DNA from: Apostichopus japonicus
Taxonomy: Eukaryota; Echinodermata; Holothuroidea; Aspidochirotida; Stichopodidae
Direction of reading: 5' to 3'
Length of the DNA stretch: 64,000 bases
Assembly: GCF_037975245.1 (NCBI RefSeq)
Contig: NC_092575.1
Coordinates: 10,820,001-10,884,000, forward strand
In this document: positions 26,452 through 38,159 of the stretch, in pieces
How positions within the stretch are numbered: the first letter of the stretch is position 1
How the letters are laid out: every line of letters starts with the position of its first letter
Notes under the pieces: generated by a model
Told to the model about the DNA's origin: nothing
Databases searched by the model: none
The model's input: the letters and a program-made list of their open reading frames with translations, nothing else
Program-made: the position numbers and the translations under genes

Positions 26452-28867
26452 CAGGTGCGTATCCGGGGGGGGGCGTTGGGGGCGCGCGCCCCCCGGGTAA
26501 GAAAAAGAGGAGAGAAAAAAAGAGAAGAAAAAAGGAAAAAAGAGGGGGGAAAGGAGGAGGAGGAGAGGAAGGAAGGGAAAAGAAAAGGAAGAAAGAGAGA
26601 AAAAGGAGAAAAGGAGGGAGTTAAAGAAAAACGCCAAGACACCGGGAAGAGAAAGAGGAACAGCGACATTATTACAGCGCTGATCCCTATATTATATACA
26701 CAGGGTAGCCAGTGACGGATCAAGGATTTCGGAAGAGACGTTTGCCTCACCCTACCCCTTACACCGAAAACTCAATTGTTGACGTTTCCATTTTTCTTCT
26801 CTGACTCATGATCTATATATTCTATATATGGTCTATCATAACGCGTATGTGTGTATGTACGCCTTAATCAATTGTAGAACGGTGCTATGAAACCAACTGT
26901 GGCTGCACTCGACTGTGTCGTCGGGGAACATGACAAATTTCGGGAAGGGTGCGACCGCCCCCCCCCTTCAGCATATTTTTTTTATGATATCGCTAGTAAT
27001 TTCAAAATAGAAAGTGATTAGATGCAACTTACAAGGCCTGGAAAGTGTCATTTCCAGCGATCTGGGAGGCATTTTCAGCCAAAATTCTCGTATACGCTTC
27101 GCGCCAACTAATGGAGGAGCTACGCTTAGATAATTTGTCTACGGGCTTCGCCCTTTCCTTGGCAAATTCCTTGCTACGCGCCGGTTCGAATTTGTAAAGC
27201 AAACAGCAGATATCACATCATATCAGTGAGCATGAAAATGGCCTTCCAGGATGAACAGCCTCAAAATTGTCCGACTTGCCCGAAAAAAATAACCAAAAAT
27301 TCCAACATGTCAATGTCAATATCATATAAACAAGCATCGGTTATTACATCAGATGCCATCGTGTACCTTACGGTCCGTGAAAGTTGCTCAGTATACCGCG
27401 GGATGCTAATGTAAACAACGAAATGTCTTATGTAGATGGAGAAAATCATCGAGGTCCAATTATGTTAAAACTCTCTTTGACATTAGTAATGGCGAATTAG
27501 GGGCTGCAGCCCCCACCCCGCCTCCTACGCCTATGTGTGTATTGTTCGGTTTCGGAAATATCTGCTATATTTTCATTTCCTTCAACCAAGTTTTATAATA
27601 GCCGTTATAAGAGGTTTTAATATTTGTACACCAAGTAATTAACTGTGTCTGAATTTTTGAAAATTTCTGACCGACATTCTTCATCACACGTCCCTCTACT
27701 CGTGCAATATTGAACGGTCTGTTAGGGGTTCAAGGAGTTCTAAAGGGCGGCGGAACCGGGGGGCACAGGGGGCACGTGCCCCCCCCCCTCCCTCACTTTT
27801 CCTCAGGTTAAAAATGTGCCCTTTTTCTACATAAAAATTTAGGTGTCTCAAGTTAGCAAGAGGCCAGGGAACCAGAATGAACACTCGGGAAGGGCCGTTT
27901 CCGGCCATCTGAGGGGTTTGTAAAACTAAAAAATTCTTGCACGCTCCGCGCCAACCGATGGTGGCGCTCCGCTCAGATAGTAGTGCCGACAACTTTGCAA
28001 ATCCTGGCTACGCCGCTGACTTTCTAATGAATTTCTGTGGGTTAAACTCAAAGCTATTTAGAATGGAAAAAAAATTGTTAAGATATTAACAAGGAATAAA
28101 CTCTAATTCGGAAGATTCCCACTTTAGCAACTAGCATGATTTCACCTCATTTTGTCTCAAAAGAAAACTTGTTCTATGTTTCCTAATTTGCACATTGGAT
28201 ATTGCAGTGCTAGTATGCATATTTTCCTTGAGGAGGGGGGGGGGGGCGTTGATGGAGTGATGTGTATACGCAAATAAGATAAATACAATAAGAGTTATAA
28301 ATGGTACTAAATATAAGGCTGCATCAGTCCAATCGAATATCTACAAAGTGCCGTTTGATGTCGGTGCCCCCCCCCCAGATTAAAAGTGCTTCTGCCGCCC
28401 TTGGGTTTTTCTATATTGGTTGTCCATAGATGAAATTTTGTGCAACATTATGGGTATGTTTTGAATTGAGTTTAATCACGAGAAACGTGAATTTTCAAAT
28501 TCTGAACAAATAATGGGCTTAAAACCTTGAAAAGTGGGGCTGCCGGATACTGTGGGCCGCGACGTAGAATCACCTACAAAAGCAATGATCCACAGGACAT
28601 GCGATGAGGTTGAACATGATGTGTGACTAGTGACAAACTTCAAAAAGGTTATGGATGGAAAAAAAAAACTATTGGGAAAAACTTGGTTCTCAGGCAAAAA
28701 GTGTACATCTGGTTGGTCATTTTCAAGCCCGAGAAGTGCCATTTCCGGTGATCTGGATGGTATCAAAACCAGAAAATTTCTTGTACGCTGCGCGCCAACC
28801 GATGGTGGCGCTCCGCTTAGATAGTAATTCGCGCCCCCCGGGTTAGAAAATCCTGGATACGCGCCTG
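26452..28867. mobile_element. hAT-like composite insertion with 5 bp target duplication
   Basis: The left end reads CAGGTGCGTATCCGGG and the complement of the right end reads CAGGCGCGTATCCAGG. AGTGG flanks both sides (26447-26451 and 28868-28872). The LINE reading resumes directly after it (KYLGVLIDN). Inside are several further hAT-type ends (CAGTGACGGATCAAGG at 26710, CCTCCTACGCCTATG near 27520, GGCTACGCCGCTG ending 28018), poly-G/C runs and a purine-rich stretch near 26490-26620, so it is a pile-up of nested non-autonomous elements. No transposase was found. Confidence 0.7.
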
Positions 28868-28872
28868 AGTGG

Positions 28873-29480
28873 CAACTACTCCATTTCTGCTATACTAATG
28901 TTGTCAAATATCTTGGTGTCTTAATCGACAACCGTTTGAGCTTTAACGAGCATGCTATTGATGTTATTAAAAGGGCCAATGCGAGGCTCCATTTTCTGTA
29001 TCGCCAAGCCAGTTGCCTGAATCAACGATGTAGAAGACTGCTATGCATAGCCCTTATTCAATGTCTTTTGACTATACACTTCTTCTTCTTGGTACACAGG
29101 CCTCAATAAAACTCTTATTAAAGAGAAGCTTCAAATTACACAAAATAAAGTGGTTCGCTACATGCTTATGCAAGGCCCAAGATTCCATGTTGGGCAGGAG
29201 AAAATATGTGTGGGGGAGGGGGGGGGGGCACTTTTCAGAAATATGTGCAATATGTGCGTTTTAAGAGTTTTATTTATTGGTTTTATTGGCATTTACCATT
29301 GAAAGTGCATTTTTTTTTGTCTCTAGGGCCCCATTGGAAATGGGCCGACGTTCTGTCAGCCCAATGGTTTTAGCTCCTGTTACTCTTTTTGTTCTTTTCA
29401 ATCTGTTCCGTTCTATTATGTCAACTCTGTTATTTTTTGTTGTTGTTGAACAATCTGAGTGCGAATAAAACAAAACAAAA
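28873..29480 (+). pseudogene. LINE relic, 3' part
   Basis: Continuation after the insertion: KYLGVLIDNRLSFNEHAID, KRANARLHFLYRQAS and RRLLCIALIQCLL are readable, then a frame change leads to LQITQNKVVRYML. A typical LINE 3' region follows (the GGGCCCCATTGGAAATGGGC hairpin near 29329, T-rich, then ATAAAACAAAACAAAAGG near 29464). Confidence 0.75.
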
Positions 29481-29909
29481 GGTGCATACTATTGCGATGG
29501 GGCTTTCACCATCCTCTTAATTGTCAAAAGTCTGCTCTTCTACAAATCTTCGTGAGTGTTCAACAAAAACTGAGTAGGACTAATCTAAATGAAGGTCTCA
29601 TTAATCGAAACAGAAGAGCAGGTTTAATCTGTGAATTCCTTAAAAAAGAAAAGAAAAAAACCTCACCTTTTCGAAGAATGAACTTAGCTTTGTTTTTGTT
29701 AACTTCCCTCCTCATTGTTTATGTGCTGTGAGACTGTACTTAGGCGACTTTGAAACCGGCGACAATGAATCTGTGCACGGTAAGGGGACTGCAAATAAAG
29801 CCGGTAGCAATATATGCCTTCGAAGTTCACCGCGTTTCTTAACCATGCATTTTTTGACTTTGGTATCAATAACAAACCTGAATACAAGTATTTATATTGT
29901 ATTAATTTT

Positions 29910-30050
29910 GTATTTTTCTCTTTAATTTACATTCTACAGTCAGAGGAGATACAAGCAGTGCACCGAATCGACCGAGACCTAGTATTCCATTCCGCTTGGG
30001 TTGAAGTACAGGCCCATCAACCATAAAAGAGATAATACATAAAACTAAAC
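29910..30050 (+). repeat. Direct repeat copy 1, exon-like
   Basis: About 140 bases repeated at 31695-31845 with few differences. Each copy has a good polypyrimidine and CTACAG acceptor followed by AGAGGAGATACAAGCAGTG. It could be a duplicated terminal exon or the direct repeats of a retroelement, because the pair brackets the reverse transcriptase relic at 30426-31575. Confidence 0.6.
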
Positions 30051-30425
30051 CTTTTCGTATCTATCAAATATATATATATATATATATAGGCCCTATATAT
30101 ATATATTTATAAAAACAAAGATTCAGATGTTCACTTCCTGTTGCAAAAGTGCTCAATACATAGAAGTAGAGCAAGTACATAGCATAGTATACCTATACGG
30201 TAACCTACATTAGACAATATATGTTACTGCTTTAAGGGTTGCGAGTTGCTTTAATATATGTAGTTGCTTTAAGGGTCCTCATGAAATGCCTATGTACGAC
30301 ATAGATTCTGTGTCCGATGTAACTTGGGTTTTATATACTATTGCGCTGGATAAACATTTCCCGTGTAGGGGGCAGCTTTCTGCAGATCTACAGTAACATG
30401 ATCTAGAAGGGGTCGAATTGCTGCT

Positions 30426-31575
30426 CTACTTGATGATGTTAGAATTATGGGATAGAATGATTGACTTTATATGTTTCGTGCAGCGGTAGCTATCTTTCAC
30501 GGCGTTTCTGTTCAATATTCTGTGAAGCATGTGGTCCCGAGGGAAGTTCTTTGTTATAAGCTTAAGGAAGGTACCTCCTGCATTGGTTTTCACGTCCATA
30601 CTGAATGGGCGGGGGGGGGGGGGGAGGGTTGAACCCAATGATGTTCCTGGTGCGGGTTCTTTTTTGGTGCGCTTGGCGGGGCGTTCGCTACCTTGTTTCG
30701 CTTGAGGTGCATTGTGTGGATTCTGTGTACCCACTAAATTTCAGGGATTCGTCGTACACGCGAGCGGTAGTATTGAAAACGTCTCGGTTCAATGATAGCA
30801 TAGATATTCTTTTGCTTACGGCGATGAAGGAGCTGCCTGATTACAGGTGGTAGGTGGTTGGATTTCGCGTTGATGTAAATGGGCAGGGCATTGGGTTTCC
30901 TGTATGGTTGGTGTATGCCGGTTGCGAGGTTGATGTCTAGGTATAGTTTACTGATGTAAGGTTGGTTTGGACGATGATTTGTAAGCCAAATGACTGGAAA
31001 CTCTGGATCAGTTACTTTCTTACGCGGTCTGCTTTTGGGGCCTGGGTGGTTCTTCATGACAGCAAGGCCGTCGTCTCCATAAAGGTCTACGCTGGTCAGG
31101 TTAAGTTTGTCTTCTAGATCAGGGTTGTCCAACCCTTTGCAGAGGAGGGCCACATGGAATGATTATGATGAAGGAGGGGGCCGCATGAGCCCTACACTCG
31201 ATTTTTTTGCCCGAAGCCCAAGGCAACAAAATGTGAGCACTGCGCGCGGAGCGCACTGATTTATTTTCCTTCCTGATAAAACAGATGAATCAAGTCCAGC
31301 CGCCCCACCCCCCTCCGCTGAGAGTGTCACACAAACTGACCTGTATTCAGTTTTTTGGACCCAGAAGGTTCGAATGATTGATTATATAGCTTCAAATTGT
31401 AATCAATAAATCTACTCACTAAAATTTCGCACCGTAGAGCATCTCTGGCGGGCCGGACGCAACCCTGCGGCGGGCCGGACTGTAGCCCGCGGGCCGTAGG
31501 TTGGACAACCCTGTTCTAGATGATGTAGGATGAAAAAGCCTACAAGCTCACATATGTTGGCACCTACAACAGACT
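30426..31575 (-). pseudogene. Reverse transcriptase relic (Penelope-like type, tentative)
   Basis: On the minus strand, GANICELVGFFILHHLE (before the MITE) joins DKLNLTSVDLYGDDGLAV. The YGDD box is the RT catalytic centre. KLYLDINLATGIHQPYRKPN and LPIYINAKSNHLPPVIRQ follow, then KTNAGGTFLKLITKNFPRDH and LHRILNRNAVK further on with frame changes. The LD..YRKP..YIN..SNHPP order is like that of Penelope-type elements and a related invertebrate RT family. The N-terminal part is missing. Confidence 0.65.
31120..31513. mobile_element. hAT MITE, 394 bp
   Basis: Terminal inverted repeats CAGGGTTGTCCAACC and GGTTGGACAACCCTG are perfect. TTCTAGAT is duplicated exactly at 31112-31119 and 31514-31521, the 8 bp expected for hAT. 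Removing the element and one duplication rejoins the interrupted RT frame (ILHHLE then DKLNL) without a shift. It has no coding capacity. Confidence 0.92.
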
Positions 31576-31694
31576 TTTTATTGCACATATGTGTGTGTGT
31601 ATAATCTTAGCAAATATACAGTGTAGAAATAAATAAGAAATATATAAGAAATATATAAATTGGAGTGACTCTCCCTTCCTGTATTTTTTTTCTT

Positions 31695-31845
31695 AATTGT
31701 TTTCTTTAATTAACATTCTACAGTCAGAGGAGATACAAACAGTGCACCGAATCGACCGAGACCTAGTATTCCTTTCCGCTTGGGTTGAAGTACAGGCCCA
31801 TCAACCATAAATTAGGAGATAATACATAAATTAAACTCTTTTTTT
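31695..31845 (+). repeat. Direct repeat copy 2, exon-like
   Basis: Second copy of the 29910 repeat, offset by 1,784 bases, with the same CTACAG acceptor and the phrase GCACCGAATCGACCGAGACC. Confidence 0.6.
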
Positions 31846-32354
31846 TGTATCTATGAGTGTGCCACCCACCTAAACACACACATAGATATTAGCAAAAACC
31901 TTAGTGTTAAACTATGTAGTTATAGACCTAATTATAGCCTAACTATGAGTCACTATTTCATGTATAAATTTTTGTTTTTGAGGGAGGGCCCCACTCTCCT
32001 ACATTGGAATCGGTTTCAACGACCTCAGGACCACAGCAACCCCTCATTATTAAAATCCTGGATCAGCCCCTGAGTTAGTGAATATGTGGGGGGGGGGGGG
32101 GGCGGAGGGAATTGTGTTCCTTTTGTGTCATTTTATTATAAAAAGTAACAGGCCAAAGGATGCACATAAGTTACCTATCATGTGGAAATGAGGAACACTT
32201 TAGCACCCCCCCCCCCCCTTGTCATTTCTTTGTTCACACTAATTAAAGGCCAATGATGAGCCAATCCTGCTGTAGTATGTACTTTCTTCTCTTTTGCCAA
32301 TCTCGTTAGAATATCTAACTTGTGGCTTGTGTATAGCGATGCTGGGAATACAGT

Positions 32355-32455
32355 AACAATGCATGGCCTATAACAATGCGGCTATATATATAGAGCTTCA
32401 ATACCCAACTTATTTCTTTGTCCCGATTGAGTGGAATGTCTTGGATTTCAAACGA
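32355..32455 (+). repeat. Dispersed repeat shared with 20690-20800
   Basis: The phrases TATATAGAGCTTCAATACC, AACTTATTTCT and GATTGAGTG..AATGTCTT are shared with the intron stretch near 20720-20790. Class unknown. Confidence 0.55.
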
Positions 32456-33068
32456 AGTATTTTCTGCATTGTATTTTCATGTGATCTTTTCAAGGATGTT
32501 TTTGCTCTTTAGTCAAAGTTTGACTCATTTTAGGACAGAAATACTTTCTCCTTCACGTTGATTCTTTGGAGAAAAAAAAAGTTTTAACACTTAGCACTTA
32601 TCAAAAACTTTCCAAAAATTGATACTTTATTTAGTCCATTTACACTCTTATGTGCCTATAATTATAGGGGGCATTTCGAATATCAAAAGTTAAATAGAAA
32701 TGTTGATGCCAATCGAAAGATTAACAAATTCTACATTCGATATGTAATTACATGTCAGTACAATTGTCAGTATTCATTGGTGACCTAATTATTAGCATTT
32801 AATCACTTTTGGGGAGGCTAGATGAAAATGCAAAATTGAGAGCGGGCTTCAAGGCGTTCTGTCTCCTAACAACGACTCGGGCCTAAGCCCCTTTCATATC
32901 TTTGGAGAACCATTTCTCTAGCCTGAAATCAAATTATTGAAGAAGACGTTTACTCGAAAACAGTCAAGGAAAACAAATAGAATAAATTTTGTGAAGTAAT
33001 TACGAAAGTGCGTACCTTTTAAAGCCTTATTCACGAATACGATCTATCAAGGACAAAATGATCAACTA

Positions 33069-33094
33069 TATATATATATATAAATATATATATA

Positions 33095-33178
<84 letters not shown>
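33069..33178. repeat. (TA)n microsatellite
   Basis: About 110 bases of TA repeats with a few interruptions at the start. Confidence 0.95.
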
Positions 33179-33180
<2 letters not shown>

Positions 33181-33329
33181 TTTCGAGTTGGATAGCATCA
33201 TGTTGATCTCTAGAGTAGGGCAAAATATGTCACCAAAAACAGAACTAGTATTGTTCGATATAGGTGACAAACGCCTACAGTGGAATTACGATCTTCCTTA
33301 CCGGTTTCGAACCTCTGGACATACAATCA

Positions 33330-33401
33330 GCGTCCATAGCCTAGTGGTTAGGGTGTCCGCGTACAGACCGGGAGGCCCGTGGTTCGAATCCCGGTGGAGG
33401 C
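33330..33401 (+). tRNA. tRNA-like sequence (tRNA-derived SINE head or tRNA pseudogene)
   Basis: 72 bases that fold as a cloverleaf: acceptor stem 6 of 7 pairs, T33 present, anticodon ACA (Cys box), anticodon stem 4 of 5 pairs, T stem only 3 of 5 pairs. The A box TAGCCTAGTGG and B box GGTTCGAATCC are perfect Pol III promoter motifs, and TTTTTT follows about 8 bases downstream. ACA is not the usual Cys anticodon and the T stem is broken, so a SINE head or pseudogene is more likely than a working tRNA. Confidence 0.65.
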
Positions 33402-33665
33402 TGAAAGTTTTTTCACTGTTCTTGATTTTCCAACTCATTACGATTTTCATTTATATATATATATATATATATATATTTACAATATATGATATAACCGGAT
33501 GGTTTCGACTGCGCAGGCGCGCACATAATTGTTTCGTTTTTCACCAAAAATTGATTTTTAGTTTAAAACTGGAAAGGATAGCACCATTTTGCATCTAAGC
33601 TCTTTTCAGGACACCCCTCCCCTTATACCCCTCCCCTAGGACGGCGATTCACCACTATGTGCCTG

Positions 33666-33796
<131 letters not shown>

Positions 33797-34039
33797 TCGA
33801 GACAATTTAACAAAGGCTTTAATCATCCATGCATTTCATCGATCATTTCATCCTTGAAGCTGGCACTCCCGGCATAGTTCTGTACTTAGCCCTTTCTAAT
33901 ACTCTTTATATGTTAACAACGTATAAGCAGTACAGAAGCATATAAATGTGGTGACAGTTGTGTACTGTAGCTGTAGTCGTCAATTGAGAAGAAGAAGAAG
34001 AAGAAACAAGAGCAAGTCAAGTTGATCGAAAAATACAAA

Positions 34040-34211
34040 ATGACGCTGCCAAAGTTACGTAAAGAACATTTGCTTCTGTTAGTCATTGGCTTTTTGTTCA
34101 GTAATGTTTTAAACATGCTGCCGATGCCCTCCTTTTTAAAACACCGTGACGACTGTACCGTTGCTGACGACCGGTTTCTGCCGCCGAAAATATAGGGGGA
34201 AATTATAGTCG
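34040..34211 (+). pseudogene. Sulfotransferase pseudogene, signal-anchor exon
   Basis: ATG at 34040 opens a short basic tail (MTLPKLRKEH) followed by a hydrophobic stretch of about 17 residues (LLLLVIGFLFSNVLNML), the layout of a type II Golgi membrane enzyme. The frame reaches a TAG at 34193-34195, shortly before a good donor (GTCG then GTAAGT, exon end 34211). The stop and the damaged last exon (35542-36471) argue that the gene is dead. Linking the two exons is inferred from order, strand and family structure. Confidence 0.6.
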
Positions 34212-35541
34212 GTAAGTACTTATACTGAATTAGATGGGCGAGGTTGGGTTGGTGGGCGGGCATGGGGTGTAGCATGAATCATTAAGCTGAAACCGTTACA
34301 AATAATTGCACTAGTCAGTCCGGATCACCATACCCAATGTAACGGCGGGTAGGTATGGGTTACCCTATCAGGGGGAGGGGCAAAATAGTTTAGAAGGTAC
34401 ACAATTATCTGTTTCTTATAACTTGTGAAGGTTTTGTACACATCATTGATGGTGGCCCCAAATGGGGAGGGGAGGGTGGGGGTGTACACAGTAGACAGCA
34501 TGGGGGGGCACTATTACCGAGCCCCAGCCTGACAACGGTATCTGCACTAGCAGTGTCGGAAATTCCATAGGAAATATCAACGGTGTTGAATTGAAGTATG
34601 ATGTAACCCAGTTTCCAGGCAACTACCATAGCGGGAATATATGGGTTTTAGATTTAGGATATACCTTGAGAATTCTCGTTATGAAATAAAACCGGGAGCT
34701 CCATATATTGTTTAAACTAAACGAGAAAATTAAAAATTGAAGACTGCATTGTATCTCTGAATTTCTAGTGGGAAAAATGGGTTCTTTGGTGTAGTATATG
34801 GTGCGCATAGCATGCCAAAATTCCTGAAATCGACCATTATCTAATTTGATCGGCACATGCCCTAATACTCTCATTCGAAAACTGACATTTCCTACCATAT
34901 AAGAGGTTCACAAGTTCTAATTAAGATTATATATAGGTATAACATCACAATTAGAGTAGTGCACGTCCGCCTGAGAGGTTAACCAGTGTCGGAAAATAGC
35001 CCTAAAGTGACCAACTATATTGCTTTTTTTTAAATTTGATGAGTCATCACTATTCTTTTGATGCTTGGAAGTTGAAGACGATCATCGGAAATAAACTACT
35101 GATGGTCTACAAATCTGGAGGATTGAATGTGATTTAAGGTATTTTAGAAAATCTTGAGTGAAACAAGACGATTCCGCAGCGATAACTGGCAGATGGGTTG
35201 GGTTAGCACTATGATAAACTGTCATTGTGGCAAAAGTGGAATGTTTTGTGATAGCCCAAGCCATTAACTATCATATGGGGTGGGGAGGGGAGGGGGGTAG
35301 GACATGTCAGTTGAAACTTCTATATATGCTCTATCGGCCTTGGAAAGTGACGTGTTTAGTGTGTAAGTCAATGGGAGCAATTATCTGTGGTATGATATCT
35401 ATACATCGGGTTCTGATTGGGAGAAGTCGGCCTAAAAGCAAGTTGAACAATGAACTATTATCGGCGTCCCCAGTTTTCAGAAAACATTATCAAAGGACTT
35501 TTTAATTTGTTAGTTCCTTTTTTTTCTCTGAATCTTGATAG

Positions 35542-36471
35542 GATCACAGAAATACTTTCTAGTACGACGAAGCTCTCCAACGACTGCCATCAAATCCATG
35601 ATCAGTTGAACAGTTGCCATAACCTACCAAACTATTTCCTCTACCCAGAACAGCGCCAATATTACTCAGACGCAATCATTAACTTTTGGCATGTTCAGAA
35701 ATCAGGCGGTACAAGTATCGAAAGCTGTATGGGAAAAATGTACAGGTGGCTGCAGAACACAATTAGACATGCTATCGAAAAAAGGAGTCTTCGTAAGTAG
35801 CTCAACCAGACCGATTTTAAGAGGGCACAACACGCTGGGTTTGTGTGATTTTATTCACGACAAAATTACCACGAGAAAATGTTCAACCTTCTCAATCTTT
35901 CGTGAACCATACGATCGAGTTGTTTCACATTATTTTTTCACCAGAGATATTGCACGGAACTATAATCATTCCAACCAAATCTACGAGAAAGCCACACTTC
36001 TTTCAATTACCGACTGGGTTAAATACTTAGGTTCTGTTACGAAGCAAGCCTTGACCAACCGATATGAAATCACCGAAACAGCCAGCGGAAAACGCAGTTG
36101 CCGATTGCTAGGCAATAGGAAATTACTGACTGAGATGTTAGATGAAAAGTCCCGTAGTAGATGGAGTTTTGGAACACCTGGATCGGTATTTATCTGTGGT
36201 AGGCTTGCAGGACGAATTACAGACTACACTGAAGATGCTACAAAAAGCTTATAATCTAACATTCACAGAATCGTGTGGAGACGTACACGTGTTGAGGGGT
36301 ACATATGAGGGGCTGGATATTTCTGCGCAGAATCAACTGAAAGCCGAAGCTAAACGTGCACTCTTGGAGGACAAAGGAGTAGAAAGATTTATGAGGTTTG
36401 ACGTAAGACTCTACAATAGAGTTAAAGAAATATTTTATGCTCAAAAGCGAGAGCTAGAAAAAATGGAATAA
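35542..36471 (+). pseudogene. Sulfotransferase catalytic exon, frameshifted (Sulfotransfer_2-like)
   Basis: Last exon after a pyrimidine-rich acceptor (ending TTGATAG). The first frame gives NFWHVQKSGGTSIESCMG, matching the 5'-phosphosulfate loop that binds PAPS. After a frame change at about 35735-35760 the second frame gives RGHNTLGLCDF and then STFSIFREPYDRVVSHYFF, the 3'-phosphate binding block. After a second change at about 36140-36170 the third frame gives VLEHLDRYLSVVGLQDEL and ends with [14 protein letters not shown] at 36471. The order is that of Golgi carbohydrate sulfotransferases. Both shifts go the same way (+1), so sequencing error is possible, but exon 1 also has a stop. Confidence 0.75.
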
Positions 36472-36573
36472 CTAATAGACTTGTTGCTGAACATACTTGC
36501 AGTGGGTCTCGCTAGTACTGTCCCATCATAGTTGCCTGTACTCGACACTGACTCACCCTCAAGAATGTGTACT

Positions 36574-36710
<137 letters not shown>

Positions 36711-37068
36711 TTGTGACATTTTTGGTATAGTCTAGGGTAGATATATGTTAAACTAAGTACTCTTACAAACGGGAGTTCTGCTTGTACTCACTACTCATAG
36801 TTTTGTACTCGTTCTCAGAAAGGTATGTAGTACTCAACTGAAATGGAAATGAATAAACAGCTTTAATTCATAAACAGTTTATGCATTTGATAGTACATTG
36901 TAGTACCCAACCTAAGATTACAATTGATCAATCTCAGCCTAACACGTTCCTACAATTGTCATCAAATGATGGCAAAGGGGATGAATGAAGAATGACTTCG
37001 TGGTTATTTAATTTCCATTTGATTTCCAACATTGCGTTGTCCAGACAGGTTTTTAAAAATGATAGGCC

Positions 37069-37108
<40 letters not shown>

Positions 37109-37241
37109 CACTCTCGTACTTTCAGAATTTAAAAGGGGCACTTCCCCCAAAGGAGTGTTATTACACTTCATGTAGCTCCATGATAACCAAAGAAAGGTTT
37201 TGCCCAAATTGCCTCCCACGTTGCAGGGAATAAACTATATT

Positions 37242-37638
37242 ATACAACACCTAATTATATTCCGGCCATTTGATTGGTCAATTGATCGTCGATTGCATGC
37301 AAAATCCGCTCTATTCCACTCTATGAAATAGAACCATGGGTTATACTTTTTTGATAGCACTTTTTTCAATGGTAAGAGAGCAGAGAAACCTGTCTGTTCA
37401 AAACAATCTGTTGCATGAGTGCATTTTACCCATCTTAATATAATATGTTGTATAAAACAAATAATGAATGGTTTCCATTCGTGCAATAGTGCAACTATTT
37501 CATTCGTTGAAAGATGTAATTTGTTCCATTCAACTCGTCTGCGCCTCGTTGAATGGAACATTCCATCTTTCAACTCATGAAATATTTGCACTATTGCACA
37601 CATAACCATTTATTATTTGTATAATAACAGTGTTGTAT
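37242..37638. mobile_element. Foldback MITE-like element with long hairpin
   Basis: The ends are TACAACAC and GTGTTGTA. The right part is a large hairpin: arms at about 37455-37533 and 37547-37625 are complementary (for example GTGCAATAGTGCAA with TTGCACTATTGCAC, and GTTCCATTCAAC with GTTGAATGGAAC) around a loop of about 13 bases. It has no coding capacity. No clear target duplication beyond TA or TAT. Confidence 0.65.
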
Positions 37639-38159
37639 TTCGTATAGCAGACGAACTTTTAGGGGAAACATTTAGGGGAAACAAGGGTCGCGTAGCTTCT
37701 TTCAACCTGAAAAGAGGGCTTTAATGATATTTCCTGCTTTTAGTTCAATTTTATTTTTCAGTGTACTCAAAAGGGTTGGGGGGGGGGGACGATCGCTCCC
37801 ATTGCTCCCCCTGGCTACGTCCCTGAATATACTTAACGGTACCGGTTAGATGGTTACTTTTTATACAGCTGTAAATCTCCGACCATTTGCGGTATCCATA
37901 ACTCTGTGATTAATAACAAATTAAGTATTCAAATTGGAAAGCCACATCCTGATGAAAGGAGAAATCTTAGCATGAGAGGAGTTTTATTCAACCCAAGATA
38001 ACTAAGTGGTTTCATGGCTTCGATGTACCCGTTAAATAACGTCGCATACTGGTTTTTCGCAAACCGTTGCTAAATTACGTTCTAGCACAGGCGTCCTGGC
38101 TGCTGGTATTCTTGCGTAAAATACATTTTTTGTAACAGTGTATAGATACTCTCAACTAG

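Noticed and set aside
26248-26750. Lys/Arg/Glu-rich and complementary Phe/Ser/Leu/Pro-rich frames
   Set aside because: They come from the purine-rich part of the hAT-like insertion and have no domain.
35691-36254. Sulfotransferase middle frame as a separate gene
   Set aside because: Its first 20 or so residues are the wrong frame of the PAPS-binding segment. It is the middle of one frameshifted exon.
37242-37620. Minus-strand 124-codon frame over the foldback element
   Set aside because: It spans both hairpin arms and has no domain pattern.
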